From Chlorogloeopsis sp. ULAP01 (lineage in GTDB: Bacteria; Cyanobacteriota; Cyanobacteriia; Cyanobacteriales; Nostocaceae), in assembly GCF_030381805.1 (NCBI RefSeq), contig NZ_JAUDRH010000001.1, forward strand, positions 496,001-560,000: DNA of 64,000 nucleotides, given 5' to 3'. Under the pieces are notes generated by a model. The model had not been told where the DNA came from. It saw only the letters and a list, made by a program, of their open reading frames with translations, and searched no databases. This document shows positions 27,774 through 36,265 of this stretch, piece by piece; position 1 is the stretch's first letter, and each line of letters begins with the position of its first letter. Both the position numbers and the translations under genes were made by a program.

Positions 27774-29228
27774 TTATATAGCTTGCTGCCACTTGTCAAA
27801 AATTTGTTTGATCTGCACAATTACCTCATTAGCTGCTTGTTCTGGAGATAAACCATCTGCAATTATCCGATTGAGAGCTTTGCCCCAAACGTTCTCCTCC
27901 AAAACTAGGCTATAAGCTGGGCTCTGAGTACTATAAAATAGGCGTGTTTGACCATGAGTTAATGTTTTAGCAACAGTCGAAATATGCGGATCGGCAGGAT
28001 TAGTCCAAAAAGGATCTTTCCAAATTGGTTTGAGTACTGGAAAATTCCTACCTCCAGCAGCTTTCAGATAATCTCCCATTATCTCTGGTTGTATTAAATA
28101 GGTAAGAAAGTCTTTGGCTATCTTCTGGTTCTGAGACTGAGCAAACAAAACTACTTCTTTAAGAGTGACTAAATGACGCATTGAACTGGCATTAGGTTTG
28201 TGAGGAAAAACTATAGTGCCTAGCTTGTTGCGATAAGTATCAGCATCTTCGCGTACAGCGCTAGGAATTGAGAGTGTAGGATTGGGTGTCATAACCACAA
28301 CACGGTTAAGCAAGTTGCGATTATTGTCTGGATTTAACCATTTCACTGCTTCTGGTGGTACATAATCCTCTTGATAAAATTTGGCATACCAGTCTAGGCT
28401 ATCGATAATACCTTGACGGACTTTAGGATCGTCAATGCGCAATTGACCTTTAGTGTCTAGAATCTGAACATCGTATGCCTCTAAAATCTGCTCAAACAAG
28501 TAGTAAGTATCTGAAGCTCCGATGGAAAAAGGAAAGCCTAGCCCGTAAATCTCCTTTTTTTGCTGTTTTCGCAGATCAACCTGTACTTGTTTCCAGAATT
28601 CCCAAAAGCCAACCCAATCTTTAGGAATGTCGCTTTCTTGACGACCAACTTGTTTGATTAAATCCCGCCAGTAAAATATTTGAATAGTTGCTTGGTGAAT
28701 CGGAATAGCATAGTAGCTCCGCTTTTTATCTACATTGTTATACAAATGAACGGCTTCCAGTACAGCCTTAGAATAAAAACTTTTGACTGGTTCAATTACA
28801 TCCGAGAGATCTGCTAGTTTGCCAGCCCAAGCAAGACGCGGATTCAACTGCCTTTCAGCTATTAAACTTATCATCAAATCGGGCGGAACACCCGCTCGAA
28901 GCGCCCTTTGTGCTTTCTGTGCCAGCTCGTCATCATTATAGAAAGAAAGCTTGATTTTGTTACCAGTTTTTTGCTCCCAGTGCTTCACAAGTTGTTGGAG
29001 TGCTTCATCCTCTTCTAAAGTAAAGCCTTTATCCCACCAAATCTTCAACACTATATTGTCATTAGACAATTGGGTGAGTGAGGACGGTTCTAATTTAGAG
29101 GTGCTAGTACAGGCAATAATTATGAAGCAGAGTATTAATGCTATTAGCACATCCTTATAAGTTTGCTTAATTCTTCGCAAACTCCTAAGGTTTTGAGCAA
29201 TTTGACCGATTCTTATTTTGAATAACAT
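27774..29228 (-). CDS. Extracellular solute-binding lipoprotein (ABC family 1)
   Basis: A 484-residue binding protein from ATG 29228 (GTG at 29243 would add five residues). After a basic N-terminus a hydrophobic stretch ends in a lipobox, FIIIACTSTS, so the mature protein is lipid-anchored in the periplasm. The body has family 1 (sugar-type) features: LKIWWDKGFTLEEDEALQQL at the start, GVPPDLMIS, and YWRDLIKQVG. No permease or ATPase gene is near. The hybrid kinase directly downstream on the same strand makes a signalling role plausible. Confidence 0.88.
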   Translation of the reverse strand: MLFKIRIGQIAQNLRSLRRIKQTYKDVLIALILCFIIIACTSTSKLEPSSLTQLSNDNIVLKIWWDKGFTLEEDEALQQLVKHWEQKTGNKIKLSFYNDDELAQKAQRALRAGVPPDLMISLIAERQLNPRLAWAGKLADLSDVIEPVKSFYSKAVLEAVHLYNNVDKKRSYYAIPIHQATIQIFYWRDLIKQVGRQESDIPKDWVGFWEFWKQVQVDLRKQQKKEIYGLGFPFSIGASDTYYLFEQILEAYDVQILDTKGQLRIDDPKVRQGIIDSLDWYAKFYQEDYVPPEAVKWLNPDNNRNLLNRVVVMTPNPTLSIPSAVREDADTYRNKLGTIVFPHKPNASSMRHLVTLKEVVLFAQSQNQKIAKDFLTYLIQPEIMGDYLKAAGGRNFPVLKPIWKDPFWTNPADPHISTVAKTLTHGQTRLFYSTQSPAYSLVLEENVWGKALNRIIADGLSPEQAANEVIVQIKQIFDKWQQAI

Positions 29229-29321
29229 AGATATAGAACTCACATTCTATATAAGTAGATACCCTATTTAATGCCTCTTAGCGCTAAACTAACCCAGCGA
29301 CGCTAATTCCACATCAAACAC

Positions 29322-29350
29322 TTGACAGGGAAAAAGAGTGTATATACACT
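29322..29350 (+). promoter_or_regulatory. marR promoter with overlapping palindromic operator
   Basis: TTGACA (29322-29327) and TACACT (29345-29350) are spaced 17 bases apart. The perfect 14-base palindrome AGTGTATATACACT (29337-29350) covers the -10 box, and the MarR start codon is eight bases further on. This is a typical self-repression layout. A near copy of the palindrome lies at 29832-29845. Confidence 0.75.
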
Positions 29351-29357
29351 GATTGTT

Positions 29358-29816
29358 ATGCAAGACCAAAATACTCAGTTAGCTTTATGTAAAAAAGTCG
29401 CCGCTACTTGTACCTGCTTTAATCTGCGCAAAGCATCGCGCGTTGTGACGCAAATTTTTGATGAAGTACTACAACCAAGTGGATTGTTAGTGAATCAGTT
29501 TACACTTCTCGCTGCTATCAGCATAGTTGGCTCGGCACCAATCACACGCCTTGCACAAGAATTAGTCATGGATCGAACTACACTGACACGCAACCTCAAG
29601 CCATTAGAAAGACAGGGATTGATCCAGATAGAGCCTGGTAAAGATCAACGAATGCGGGTTGTAAGTTTAACAGCCGAAGGTAATGCCGCTTTAGAAAACG
29701 CACTGCCCTTGTGGGAGGAGGCGCAAACTCTTGTGGTAGAGAAATTAGGACAACAAAGATGGAGCATATTGTTAAAAAGTTTGTCTGATACCGTTTCCAC
29801 CCTCCAAAAAAGCTAA
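29358..29816 (+). CDS. MarR-family transcriptional regulator
   Basis: A 152-residue winged-helix repressor from ATG 29358. I prefer it over the in-frame TTG at 29322 because that TTG is part of a -35 box. It shows ITRLAQELVMDRTTLTRNLK as the recognition helix region and LIQIEPGKDQRMRVVSLTAE as the wing. The N-terminus has two Cys (KKVAATCTCFNLRKASR), which could sense oxidants as in OhrR-like members; this is a guess. It faces a downstream Fe-S gene whose upstream region carries the same palindrome, so it probably controls both. Confidence 0.92.
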   Translation: MQDQNTQLALCKKVAATCTCFNLRKASRVVTQIFDEVLQPSGLLVNQFTLLAAISIVGSAPITRLAQELVMDRTTLTRNLKPLERQGLIQIEPGKDQRMRVVSLTAEGNAALENALPLWEEAQTLVVEKLGQQRWSILLKSLSDTVSTLQKS

Positions 29817-29831
29817 TTTTTTTGCTTGATA

Positions 29832-29845
29832 AGTGTATACACACT
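29832..29845 (+). promoter_or_regulatory. Second MarR-type operator, upstream of the Fe-S/SCP2 gene
   Basis: AGTGTATACACACT differs at one position from the perfect palindrome over the marR promoter. It lies 15 bases after the marR stop and 151 bases before the Fe-S gene, with a repeat element in between. Confidence 0.65.
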
Positions 29846-29862
29846 CTTTTTTCTCTATTAGC

Positions 29863-29951
29863 ACTTACGCAAAACCCCTCTAAAATCCTCCTTCCTCAGT
29901 GTTCTCCGCGTACTCTGCGGTTTGTTTATTTTCCATAACTCCTGCGTAAGT
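29863..29951. repeat. MITE-like element between marR and the Fe-S/SCP2 gene
   Basis: ACTTACGCA (29863-29871) and TGCGTAAGT (29943-29951) are perfect 9-base terminal inverted repeats around a C/T-rich core containing GTTCTCCGCGTACTCTGCGG. Elements with GCACTTACGC ends are familiar as dispersed repeats in Nostocales. It has no coding capacity. Confidence 0.7.
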
Positions 29952-29995
29952 CCTGTCTATTTCCCTTAAACTTTGTTTTCACAGGATGAATATAT

Positions 29996-31336
29996 ATGCC
30001 AAAATTCGATCACCATCCGACAGTGAGACGTTTTCGCGAACAAGCACAGAGCAATGATTCCAAGTCTACTTCTGTGATTGATGCTGAGTGGTTACGCAAT
30101 CTTTGTTTAGGGGCTGGGGCAGATGATGTGGGTTTTGTCGAGATTGAGCGATCGCAGATTGCCAACCAACGCCAGGATATCCTAACTGCCTTTCCTCCGA
30201 CAAAAACCCTGATTAGCTTCGTGTGTCGGATGAACAGAGAGAATGTTCGCAGCCCGGCGCGTTCTGTTGCCAACGTAGAATTTCACAGTACAGGTGATGA
30301 AGTTAATCATGTTGCCCGTGAGATTGTCGCTGCTCTTGAGCAACGGGGTGTACGAGCCTTAAATCCGGCAATGGGTTTCCCGATGGAGATGGATCGCTTC
30401 CCCGGTAAAGTCTGGGTAATTTCCCACAAACCTGTGGCGGTGGCAGCAGGCTTAGGACACATGGGAATTCACCGTAACGTCATTCATCCTAAGTTTGGCA
30501 ACTTCATCTTGTTGGGGACAATTTTAATAGATAAGGAAGTAACCGCATATAACCAACCTATCGACTATAATCCTTGCTTGGAGTGTAAATTATGCGTCAC
30601 AGCCTGTCCAGTGGGAGCAATTGGTACAGATGGACACTTTAACTTCTCAGCTTGCTACACCCATAATTATCGGGAATTCATGGGAGGATTCACAGATTGG
30701 GTAGAAAATATTGCTGAAAGCAATAGTGCTCGAAATTACCGTCAAAAAGCGAGTAGTGCTGAATCAGCATCAATGTGGCAAAGCCTTTCTTTTGGAGCAA
30801 ACTATAAAGCTGCTTACTGCATGGCTGTTTGCCCGGCAGGAGAAGATGTGATTGGTGCGTTTTTGGCAAATCGTAAAGACTTTATTCAAGAAGTAGTTAA
30901 GCCTTTAGAGAATAAAGAGGAAACTATCTATGTTGTTCCTGGTTCTGATGCTGAAGCCCATGTAAAACGTCGGTTTCCTCATAAAAAAGTAAAAAGAATT
31001 AGAAATGGATTGCAGCCAAGTTCAATTCGCGGATTCCTGCGTGGTTTACCGCTAACCTTTCAAAGAAACCAATCAGAAGGTTTAGATGCAACTTACCACT
31101 TCACATTCACAGGTGCAGAGGAATGCAGGGCAACAGTGATTATCAGAGATAAGAAAATACAGGTTCATGATGGGTATATTGGCAATGCAGATATTCGTAT
31201 CACTGCTGATAGTGATAATTGGCTTCGCTTTCTAGCCAAGGAGCAAAACATAATCTGGGCATTGCTGCGAAGGAAGATTCGCATTAAAGGTTCACTCCGA
31301 TTACTTCAAGCTTTCGGCAAGTGCTTTCCATCCTGA
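29996..31336 (+). CDS. 4Fe-4S reductase-like protein fused to an SCP2 sterol-carrier domain
   Basis: A 446-residue protein. Residues about 25-340 resemble the QueG (epoxyqueuosine reductase)/reductive dehalogenase fold: an N-terminal domain with LCLGAGADDVGFVEIERS, then GLGHMGIHRNVIHPKFGNF, then ferredoxin cysteines CLECKLCVTACP (from Cys194) and CMAVCPAGED (from Cys275). The C-terminal ~80 residues match the SCP2 lipid-binding pattern, YHFTFTGAEECRATVIIRDK through IRIKGSLRLLQAFGK. This suggests a cobalamin- or Fe-S-dependent reductase acting on a hydrophobic substrate. It follows a MarR gene with matching operators and ends one base before the convergent glycosyltransferase gene. Confidence 0.85.
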   Translation: MPKFDHHPTVRRFREQAQSNDSKSTSVIDAEWLRNLCLGAGADDVGFVEIERSQIANQRQDILTAFPPTKTLISFVCRMNRENVRSPARSVANVEFHSTGDEVNHVAREIVAALEQRGVRALNPAMGFPMEMDRFPGKVWVISHKPVAVAAGLGHMGIHRNVIHPKFGNFILLGTILIDKEVTAYNQPIDYNPCLECKLCVTACPVGAIGTDGHFNFSACYTHNYREFMGGFTDWVENIAESNSARNYRQKASSAESASMWQSLSFGANYKAAYCMAVCPAGEDVIGAFLANRKDFIQEVVKPLENKEETIYVVPGSDAEAHVKRRFPHKKVKRIRNGLQPSSIRGFLRGLPLTFQRNQSEGLDATYHFTFTGAEECRATVIIRDKKIQVHDGYIGNADIRITADSDNWLRFLAKEQNIIWALLRRKIRIKGSLRLLQAFGKCFPS

Positions 31337-31337
31337 T

Positions 31338-33023
31338 CTAAAATTTCTCACCACACCGATAAAGTTGATAGGGAACGCCAACACGATAATGCTGTTTGGC
31401 ATCTATAGTGCAAATATTAGATTGTGAAAGTAGCACTTGTTGTGGATAATCACGGCGTTTAATTCCTGGAGCAACAACCCATAAATTGAGGTTAGAAGTG
31501 GTTAGATTAGACAATTGAGAAAGCTTTGCCCATATAGATTGAAAATCAGGTGATTTTTGGAAAAAAGCAAAATGAGTAGACGAAAATGGGATATGAGATT
31601 TGGATACTTTCTCTTTCCCATTCCTGACTGTTTTTAATGCTAAGGCAAAACTCAATCCCAATGCTACATCCTGATAATTTCCATATCCCACCACAACCAT
31701 CAGTGGTGTAGAGGGGTTTTGGTTCATGGTTTGAGCGACTTGTTCAGGTGTAAATGGTTTGAGAAAAACTAAGTTATAAATCACAAAAATGCAACTGATA
31801 AAACTTACAAAAAAAACAGTAAATTTTAATTTTACTTTTTTAATTATTATGAGGCTGGCAGCAACAAGAGAGCAGAAGCTGGGATAGTAAACAAAACTAT
31901 AGCGAGGAATAGCTGTAATATCTTTTTCTAAAAAATAGGCAATAGCAAAAAATTCTAATAAAATTACAACGAAAAAACTTAAAAGTGTAAGTGTAGCTAA
32001 ATGAGTTGTCGATTTACACCATAGTTGCTTTAATCCTTGCCAAACTTGCCACCCCAGCCAAATTCCAAAACAAAGCATGGATACTCCTGATAGGATAGCG
32101 ATCGCAAGAGGTTGTCTTTCAACAGGTAGAGCAATTACCATTAGTATCCAGTTCAGCAAGGTTTGATAGAAAGGGGCAATGTGATTTGGAGGATAGAGCC
32201 AATTAGTTTCAGGACGATGATAATCTCTTAATATCACTGGCAACCAGGGCAAAAAGCTCAGTGTAACTGTACTAATAGATAAAATTGTTGCTAACCAAAC
32301 TTGCAATTGATTTGTAATATTTGTCCTATACAGGCACAATAAAACTAATAATATTCCAAATTCTGCAATTAAAGCAAGAATAAAAAAGTAGTGGACATAA
32401 AGACCAATAATATTAATAATTGTCCAACTTAACCAAATCCAAAATCTAATTTGTTGACGTTGAAAAATATCTAATTGAATTTGTATTAAACCCAGTAATG
32501 ACAAAGTGATTAATAGCATGGGTAAAGTGTAGTGCCTTGCTTCTTGGGAAAGGTAAACAGTAAAAGGCGAGACTGCCATTAACATTGCTGCTGTTAATCC
32601 AGCCGCTTTAGAAAAAGCAAGACGATTGAGACAATAAATAGCCGCGATCGCACCCACACCAAACAGAGCAGGTAGCGATCGCAATTTAAAGATCCAATTC
32701 TCTCCTAGAGGAGCGAACAAACCTAGCCAACTGTACATCCAGCAAAAAAACAACGGCGGATGAGTAGACTGATTAGCAAGATTTTGAGCTATTTGAGCAC
32801 AACTTTTGCCTGGTTGATAAATAAAAATCTCCTGTAATTTTTCTATAGGCAAGACTACGTCTAAAGGCAAGTCATGGTAATTTTTACCCAAGCTGAAGAT
32901 GGCAGTAATAATTTCATCCATCCACAGAGGTTTTAAGTCCAAATTGTAAAAGCGCAGGATGATACCGAGGGCGATGACTCCGGTTAAACCTAAATAATGT
33001 AGATAAAAACTGTGATTTATCAT
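31338..33023 (-). CDS. PMT/ArnT-type membrane glycosyltransferase (GT39-like)
   Basis: A 561-residue integral membrane protein with about eleven hydrophobic helices. Near the start, LRFYNLDLKPLWMDEIIT carries the D-E pair typical of the first loop of polyprenyl-phosphate-sugar-dependent transferases, and STHPPLFF (about residue 87) is the matching P-P motif. A soluble C-terminal domain (about 430-561) faces the periplasm. The sugar and acceptor cannot be told; cell-envelope protein or lipid glycosylation is likely. It converges on the Fe-S/SCP2 gene with a one-base gap. Confidence 0.85.
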   Translation of the reverse strand: MINHSFYLHYLGLTGVIALGIILRFYNLDLKPLWMDEIITAIFSLGKNYHDLPLDVVLPIEKLQEIFIYQPGKSCAQIAQNLANQSTHPPLFFCWMYSWLGLFAPLGENWIFKLRSLPALFGVGAIAAIYCLNRLAFSKAAGLTAAMLMAVSPFTVYLSQEARHYTLPMLLITLSLLGLIQIQLDIFQRQQIRFWIWLSWTIINIIGLYVHYFFILALIAEFGILLVLLCLYRTNITNQLQVWLATILSISTVTLSFLPWLPVILRDYHRPETNWLYPPNHIAPFYQTLLNWILMVIALPVERQPLAIAILSGVSMLCFGIWLGWQVWQGLKQLWCKSTTHLATLTLLSFFVVILLEFFAIAYFLEKDITAIPRYSFVYYPSFCSLVAASLIIIKKVKLKFTVFFVSFISCIFVIYNLVFLKPFTPEQVAQTMNQNPSTPLMVVVGYGNYQDVALGLSFALALKTVRNGKEKVSKSHIPFSSTHFAFFQKSPDFQSIWAKLSQLSNLTTSNLNLWVVAPGIKRRDYPQQVLLSQSNICTIDAKQHYRVGVPYQLYRCGEKF

Positions 33024-33179
33024 TTGTCAGTAGAAGCGGTTTTAATCAGATATCTTATCGCTTCACTAAATAACAAAACAACATTTTCTTGCTTTCTTGG
33101 TTTAACGATTCCCGCATCTCGTCTCAACACCAAATTTGGATTTAGTACATAAATTCGCTGGCAATGTGCCAAGTGCTAG

Positions 33180-34256
33180 TCATAAATTCTCACTTTTGAT
33201 ACTTTCATAAATACTAGATAGTAATTTTTCAAACACAATTGCTTTAAATTCTTCATTGTTCATCACTTGCATAAAGATTTTTTCATTACCTTCCATGCGT
33301 TCGATAAATAGATTTTCAATATGCTTTTCTAGAACTGGGGCAAAGTTTTCTTTTGTATTGACTTGAGCGGCTTGTTTGATGGAGTCATTAGCGATCGCTG
33401 TTTTGGTAATTTGCTCGAAAAACAGTTGATCGGCTGGAGTGAAGTTAGTACCAAAACGTTCGTTCAGGGAGTCAATCAGCGCGGATAAGGGGACTTCTTT
33501 ATCTAGCTGCCGAGTTCCGAGTGCGATCACACCTCGTAATGGTCGCTATAGCCTTTTTGTTTAATATTATTGATCGAAGGCGAGTTTGTATTTAACGGCG
33601 TGTTCGCGGAAACGGGTGACAACCATTGCTTTGGCTCTTTCCCCAATTTTGTGGTGGGTATGGTTGCGGAAATGTTCAATGATGATTTCAACTTTTTGGG
33701 CGATGTTGTGGGGGTGGAGTTCGAAAAATCGGGCGATCGCCTTGGCTGCTTGGCGACGGGGTAAGTCAGGGTTATCTTCTGAGATACGGACAAGTTCGTA
33801 ATAGCGTTCGTAGCAGGTGTAATTTGCCAAAACGTCTTTAATATAGCCTTCCTCAATCGCTTGGCGCATCGTGTAGAGATGGAAAGGGACTTTACCATTC
33901 TCCCCTGCTTCATCAAATACAAGTAGAGTTTTGTGTTTGGGGGTAGCGCTAAAGGCAAAATAACTGAGCTTTGGTTGTTTGGTGCGGGTGAGTTGTTCTT
34001 TGAGGAGTTGTTGTTTAGCCTCATCAGTGAGATCGTCTTCCTCAAGTTCATCTTCTAGGAGTTGGGCGGCGATCGCTGATTCGATACCATCTTTATTGAG
34101 AATTTTGCGGAGTTCTGTGGCGGTTTCTCCGGTTTGGGAGCCGTGGGCTTCATCAACGATGACGGCAAAGCGTTTATCTTTGGTGGTAATGTCTATGGTT
34201 TTACCTTTTTTCGCTAAAGTCTCAATGGCTTTAGTAATGAAAGGGAATTTTTGAAT
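33180..34256 (-). pseudogene. hsdR: Type I restriction subunit R (hsdR), internal and C-terminal remnant
   Basis: The frame begins abruptly at about 34256 with IQKFPFI, then FAVIVDEAHGSQTG (motif II) and YFAFSATPKHKTL (motif III), helicase landmarks of HsdR, and stays open to a stop at 33567. Just past FDQ the expected continuation (IKQKGYSD) is in another frame, so one base has been gained. The text then jumps to the HsdR C-terminus (LDKEVPLSALIDSLNERFG, 33180-33530), so an internal piece is lost. The nuclease and first helicase motifs are missing. This is a non-functional relic of the hsdM-hsdS-hsdR locus. Confidence 0.88.
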
Positions 34257-34357
34257 TGTTTATAGGCTTTATTGAGTGCTTTACGGGCTGTTCCATCTGG
34301 ACTCAGGGCAGCACTAATTAAAATATTTGTGTCAATAACAATTAGCTTATGATTCAT
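34257..34357 (-). pseudogene. PIN-domain toxin, truncated by fusion to hsdR
   Basis: ATG 34357 opens with KLIVIDTNILISAALSPDGT, the first strand and acidic residue of a PIN RNase of the COG1569 type. After about 34 residues (ALNKAYK) the sequence runs directly into the hsdR fragment at about 34256. The catalytic acidic residues further on are gone. It overlaps the upstream antitoxin-like frame by 11 bases, the typical layout of such pairs. Confidence 0.75.
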
Positions 34358-34571
34358 CGACGAGTAATTCTTCTAAGATATCTTCTGTTAATCCTTTGGC
34401 TTGAGCATTTCTGCTGATTCTGTCAAAAACCCTCGGTAAATCTTCATCTTTATTTGCAGGGTGTTTTTTTATTTCTTGAATGAGTTGTTCTTGTTCTTGC
34501 GCTGTAAGTTGTAGGACAAGATTAATAATTTGCTCGAAGGTTAAGGGGAGTTGATAGGTTTTTTGATTCAT
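34347..34571 (-). CDS. Antitoxin-like small protein paired with the broken PIN toxin
   Basis: A 74-residue helical protein (LPLTFEQIINLVLQLTAQEQ ... ILEELLVDES) that overlaps the PIN start by 11 bases. The stretch LVLQLTAQEQEQLIQEI resembles small cyanobacterial antitoxins upstream of PIN genes. It has no membrane or Cys motif. With its toxin truncated it is probably an orphan. Family naming is inference from context and composition. Confidence 0.65.
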   Translation of the reverse strand: MNQKTYQLPLTFEQIINLVLQLTAQEQEQLIQEIKKHPANKDEDLPRVFDRISRNAQAKGLTEDILEELLVDES

Positions 34572-34631
34572 GGTGGTTTCTGTGCTTAGGGAATGGGGAC
34601 TTAGTGCATCTTGATTTCAACTACGACAATA

Positions 34632-35543
34632 TTAAAGATTAGAGTTATCTTGCTGGTCTAACCAATTTATGAGATCTTCTAAACATTGGAAATCAAAAAT
34701 TGCATCTGCTAGGTTTTCTAATTGTTCTGAAGATAAATCATTAATACGGTTTTCCAAAGTAGAATCAATATTATTAAAACGCCGTTTTACTAGCTTTTTA
34801 ATAATTTTTTGTTCTCCTTGTTCAATTCCCTTTTGCATCCAACTGGTGACAATTTCCATGATTTCTTCCTCTTCAACTAAGTTGGCTTGTTTTAGTTCAG
34901 TTTCAAGTTCTTGTTCTTCTGTGGCGTTTAATCTGAGATAAGTATCAATAAAGCCGGAAATTAATTCTATTTTAGCAGGATTTAACTGTAGTGTTACTAA
35001 CATCCTTAAGCATTCTAGTTTCACTCGGACTCTTTCTTCTGGTTTAAAGTCCATTTTTGCCATTAATGCGGCAGCCACCGGGTTTGGTTGATTTAAAAAA
35101 TTGCGCCAATTCAGGTTATTTAGTTGGATGGAAAAGTAATTAAATTCTAGTATTTTCCTGTTAGGGAACTTAACTATATATTGACTTTTTTCGGGGCGTT
35201 TTGGTTCGTTGTAGGAGAAGATAACTATAGGAAAGATTGGCAATAAATATTTAGCATCTAAACGAGCGAAGTAATGAAACATCCGCCGTTCAAATTCTTT
35301 TTGATTATATGCTTGATTTTCTAAATGTATGAGAAAATAACTGTCTTCTCCTCTCAATTTTACTTGTGCTAATAAGTCTATTCTTCTTTTATCTCCAGTG
35401 GTAACATCAGTAAATACTTCTTCTGTTAAAAAGGTAAGGCTGTCTTGGGCAACATACTCTAAGACTTCTGGTAAAAATAGTTCTATAAATTCCCAAAAGA
35501 AGGTTTGGATTAATTCTTTAAAGAGTCTGTCGTGATCTATCAT
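34632..35543 (-). CDS. Rpn-family nuclease-like protein with DUF4351-type C-terminus
   Basis: A 303-residue protein of the Rpn/transposase_31 PD-(D/E)XK group common in cyanobacteria. Landmarks: MIDHDRLFKELIQTFFWEFI at the start, RRIDLLAQVKLRGEDSYFLIH (D...Q/E-x-K-like core, about 53-74), HLENQAYNQKEFERRMFHYF, and a C-terminal helical part with LVKRRFNNIDSTLENRINDL typical of DUF4351. The frame is intact with an ATG start, unlike its broken neighbours. Relatives promote RecA-independent recombination in E. coli; the role here is unknown. Confidence 0.85.
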   Translation of the reverse strand: MIDHDRLFKELIQTFFWEFIELFLPEVLEYVAQDSLTFLTEEVFTDVTTGDKRRIDLLAQVKLRGEDSYFLIHLENQAYNQKEFERRMFHYFARLDAKYLLPIFPIVIFSYNEPKRPEKSQYIVKFPNRKILEFNYFSIQLNNLNWRNFLNQPNPVAAALMAKMDFKPEERVRVKLECLRMLVTLQLNPAKIELISGFIDTYLRLNATEEQELETELKQANLVEEEEIMEIVTSWMQKGIEQGEQKIIKKLVKRRFNNIDSTLENRINDLSSEQLENLADAIFDFQCLEDLINWLDQQDNSNL

Positions 35544-35630
35544 TGACGAGTATGATAGAAATTTTATTAAGTGATTCTTTTATAGTAAATAGGTAAAAAT
35601 TTTTACAATTTTCTGAATTGGCAAACTGGT

Positions 35631-36021
35631 TTAACTCAATGTATTAAGACAAGTGGCTTTAGTTAAGTTTCCGTCTACGGTGACAAGAGTAAGTTCGTAA
35701 TGAATTGCGGTTGCTGCAATAAAACGATCTGCGGGATCTTGATGTACTAAATCTAATTGACGGCTTAAAATCGCAATGTCATTGGATAAGGGGGCTTCTT
35801 TTGTATCTAGTTGCTGTAGACTATTTTGAATCCATTGTTCTGGAGTTGGCTTTAGGATTAAGTCTTCCTTTTTCAGTAAGTAAGAGGGTTTCCCAAATGC
35901 TGATAGGACTTAGCCACAGTTCATTTATTTCGTCAGAGATCACTTTTTGTAGATTTTCTGAAAGGTGGAGATCGCCGAGAAGATACCAAATCCAGATATG
36001 GGTATCTAGTAAAAGTTTCAT
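35631..36021 (-). pseudogene. VapC-type PIN toxin, frameshifted
   Basis: ATG 36021 opens MKLLLDTHIWIWYLLGD and reads PISIWETLLLTEKGRL before leaving the family pattern and stopping at 35821. In the next frame the expected text resumes at once (ILKPTPEQWIQNSLQQL ... DPADRFIAATAIHY ... LVTVDG) up to TAA at 35631. Removing one A from the CTTAAT junction near 35860 restores 130 codons. The catalytic Asp residues survive in the two parts, so the mutation looks recent. It overlaps its antitoxin gene by ATGA. Confidence 0.88.
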
Positions 36022-36251
36022 AATAGTACATCCCAAGTAACTAGATTTGAAGTAGGCTCGACAATATCTCCTGTAATTTTACCGCTATCTTTCATCGCTC
36101 CGAAGGCAGCTCTTTTGTTTTTCTTGATGGGGGAAATGATGGCGAAGGGGATACCATTTTGGATGATGGTGAGAGTTTCGCCTGTTTTTTGGGCTTGGTT
36201 AATTAGGTTTTGGACGGTTTCGGGAAGTTCTACAAGGGTAATTTGTTTCAT
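36018..36251 (-). CDS. Phd/YefM-family antitoxin
   Basis: A 77-residue antitoxin: MKQITLVELPETVQNLINQA at the N-terminus forms the DNA-binding part, and TLTIIQNGIPFAIISPI is the standard Phd strand pair. It overlaps the frameshifted VapC gene by four bases (ATGA), the usual translational coupling. Because the toxin is broken, it may now be an orphan antitoxin able to neutralise a related toxin elsewhere; that is inference. Confidence 0.85.
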   Translation of the reverse strand: MKQITLVELPETVQNLINQAQKTGETLTIIQNGIPFAIISPIKKNKRAAFGAMKDSGKITGDIVEPTSNLVTWDVLL

Positions 36252-36265
36252 GGTGGTTTCTGGGG

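Noticed and set aside
34669..34941. 90-codon plus-strand frame in the Rpn gene
   Set aside because: Ser-rich antisense shadow of a well supported nuclease-like gene.
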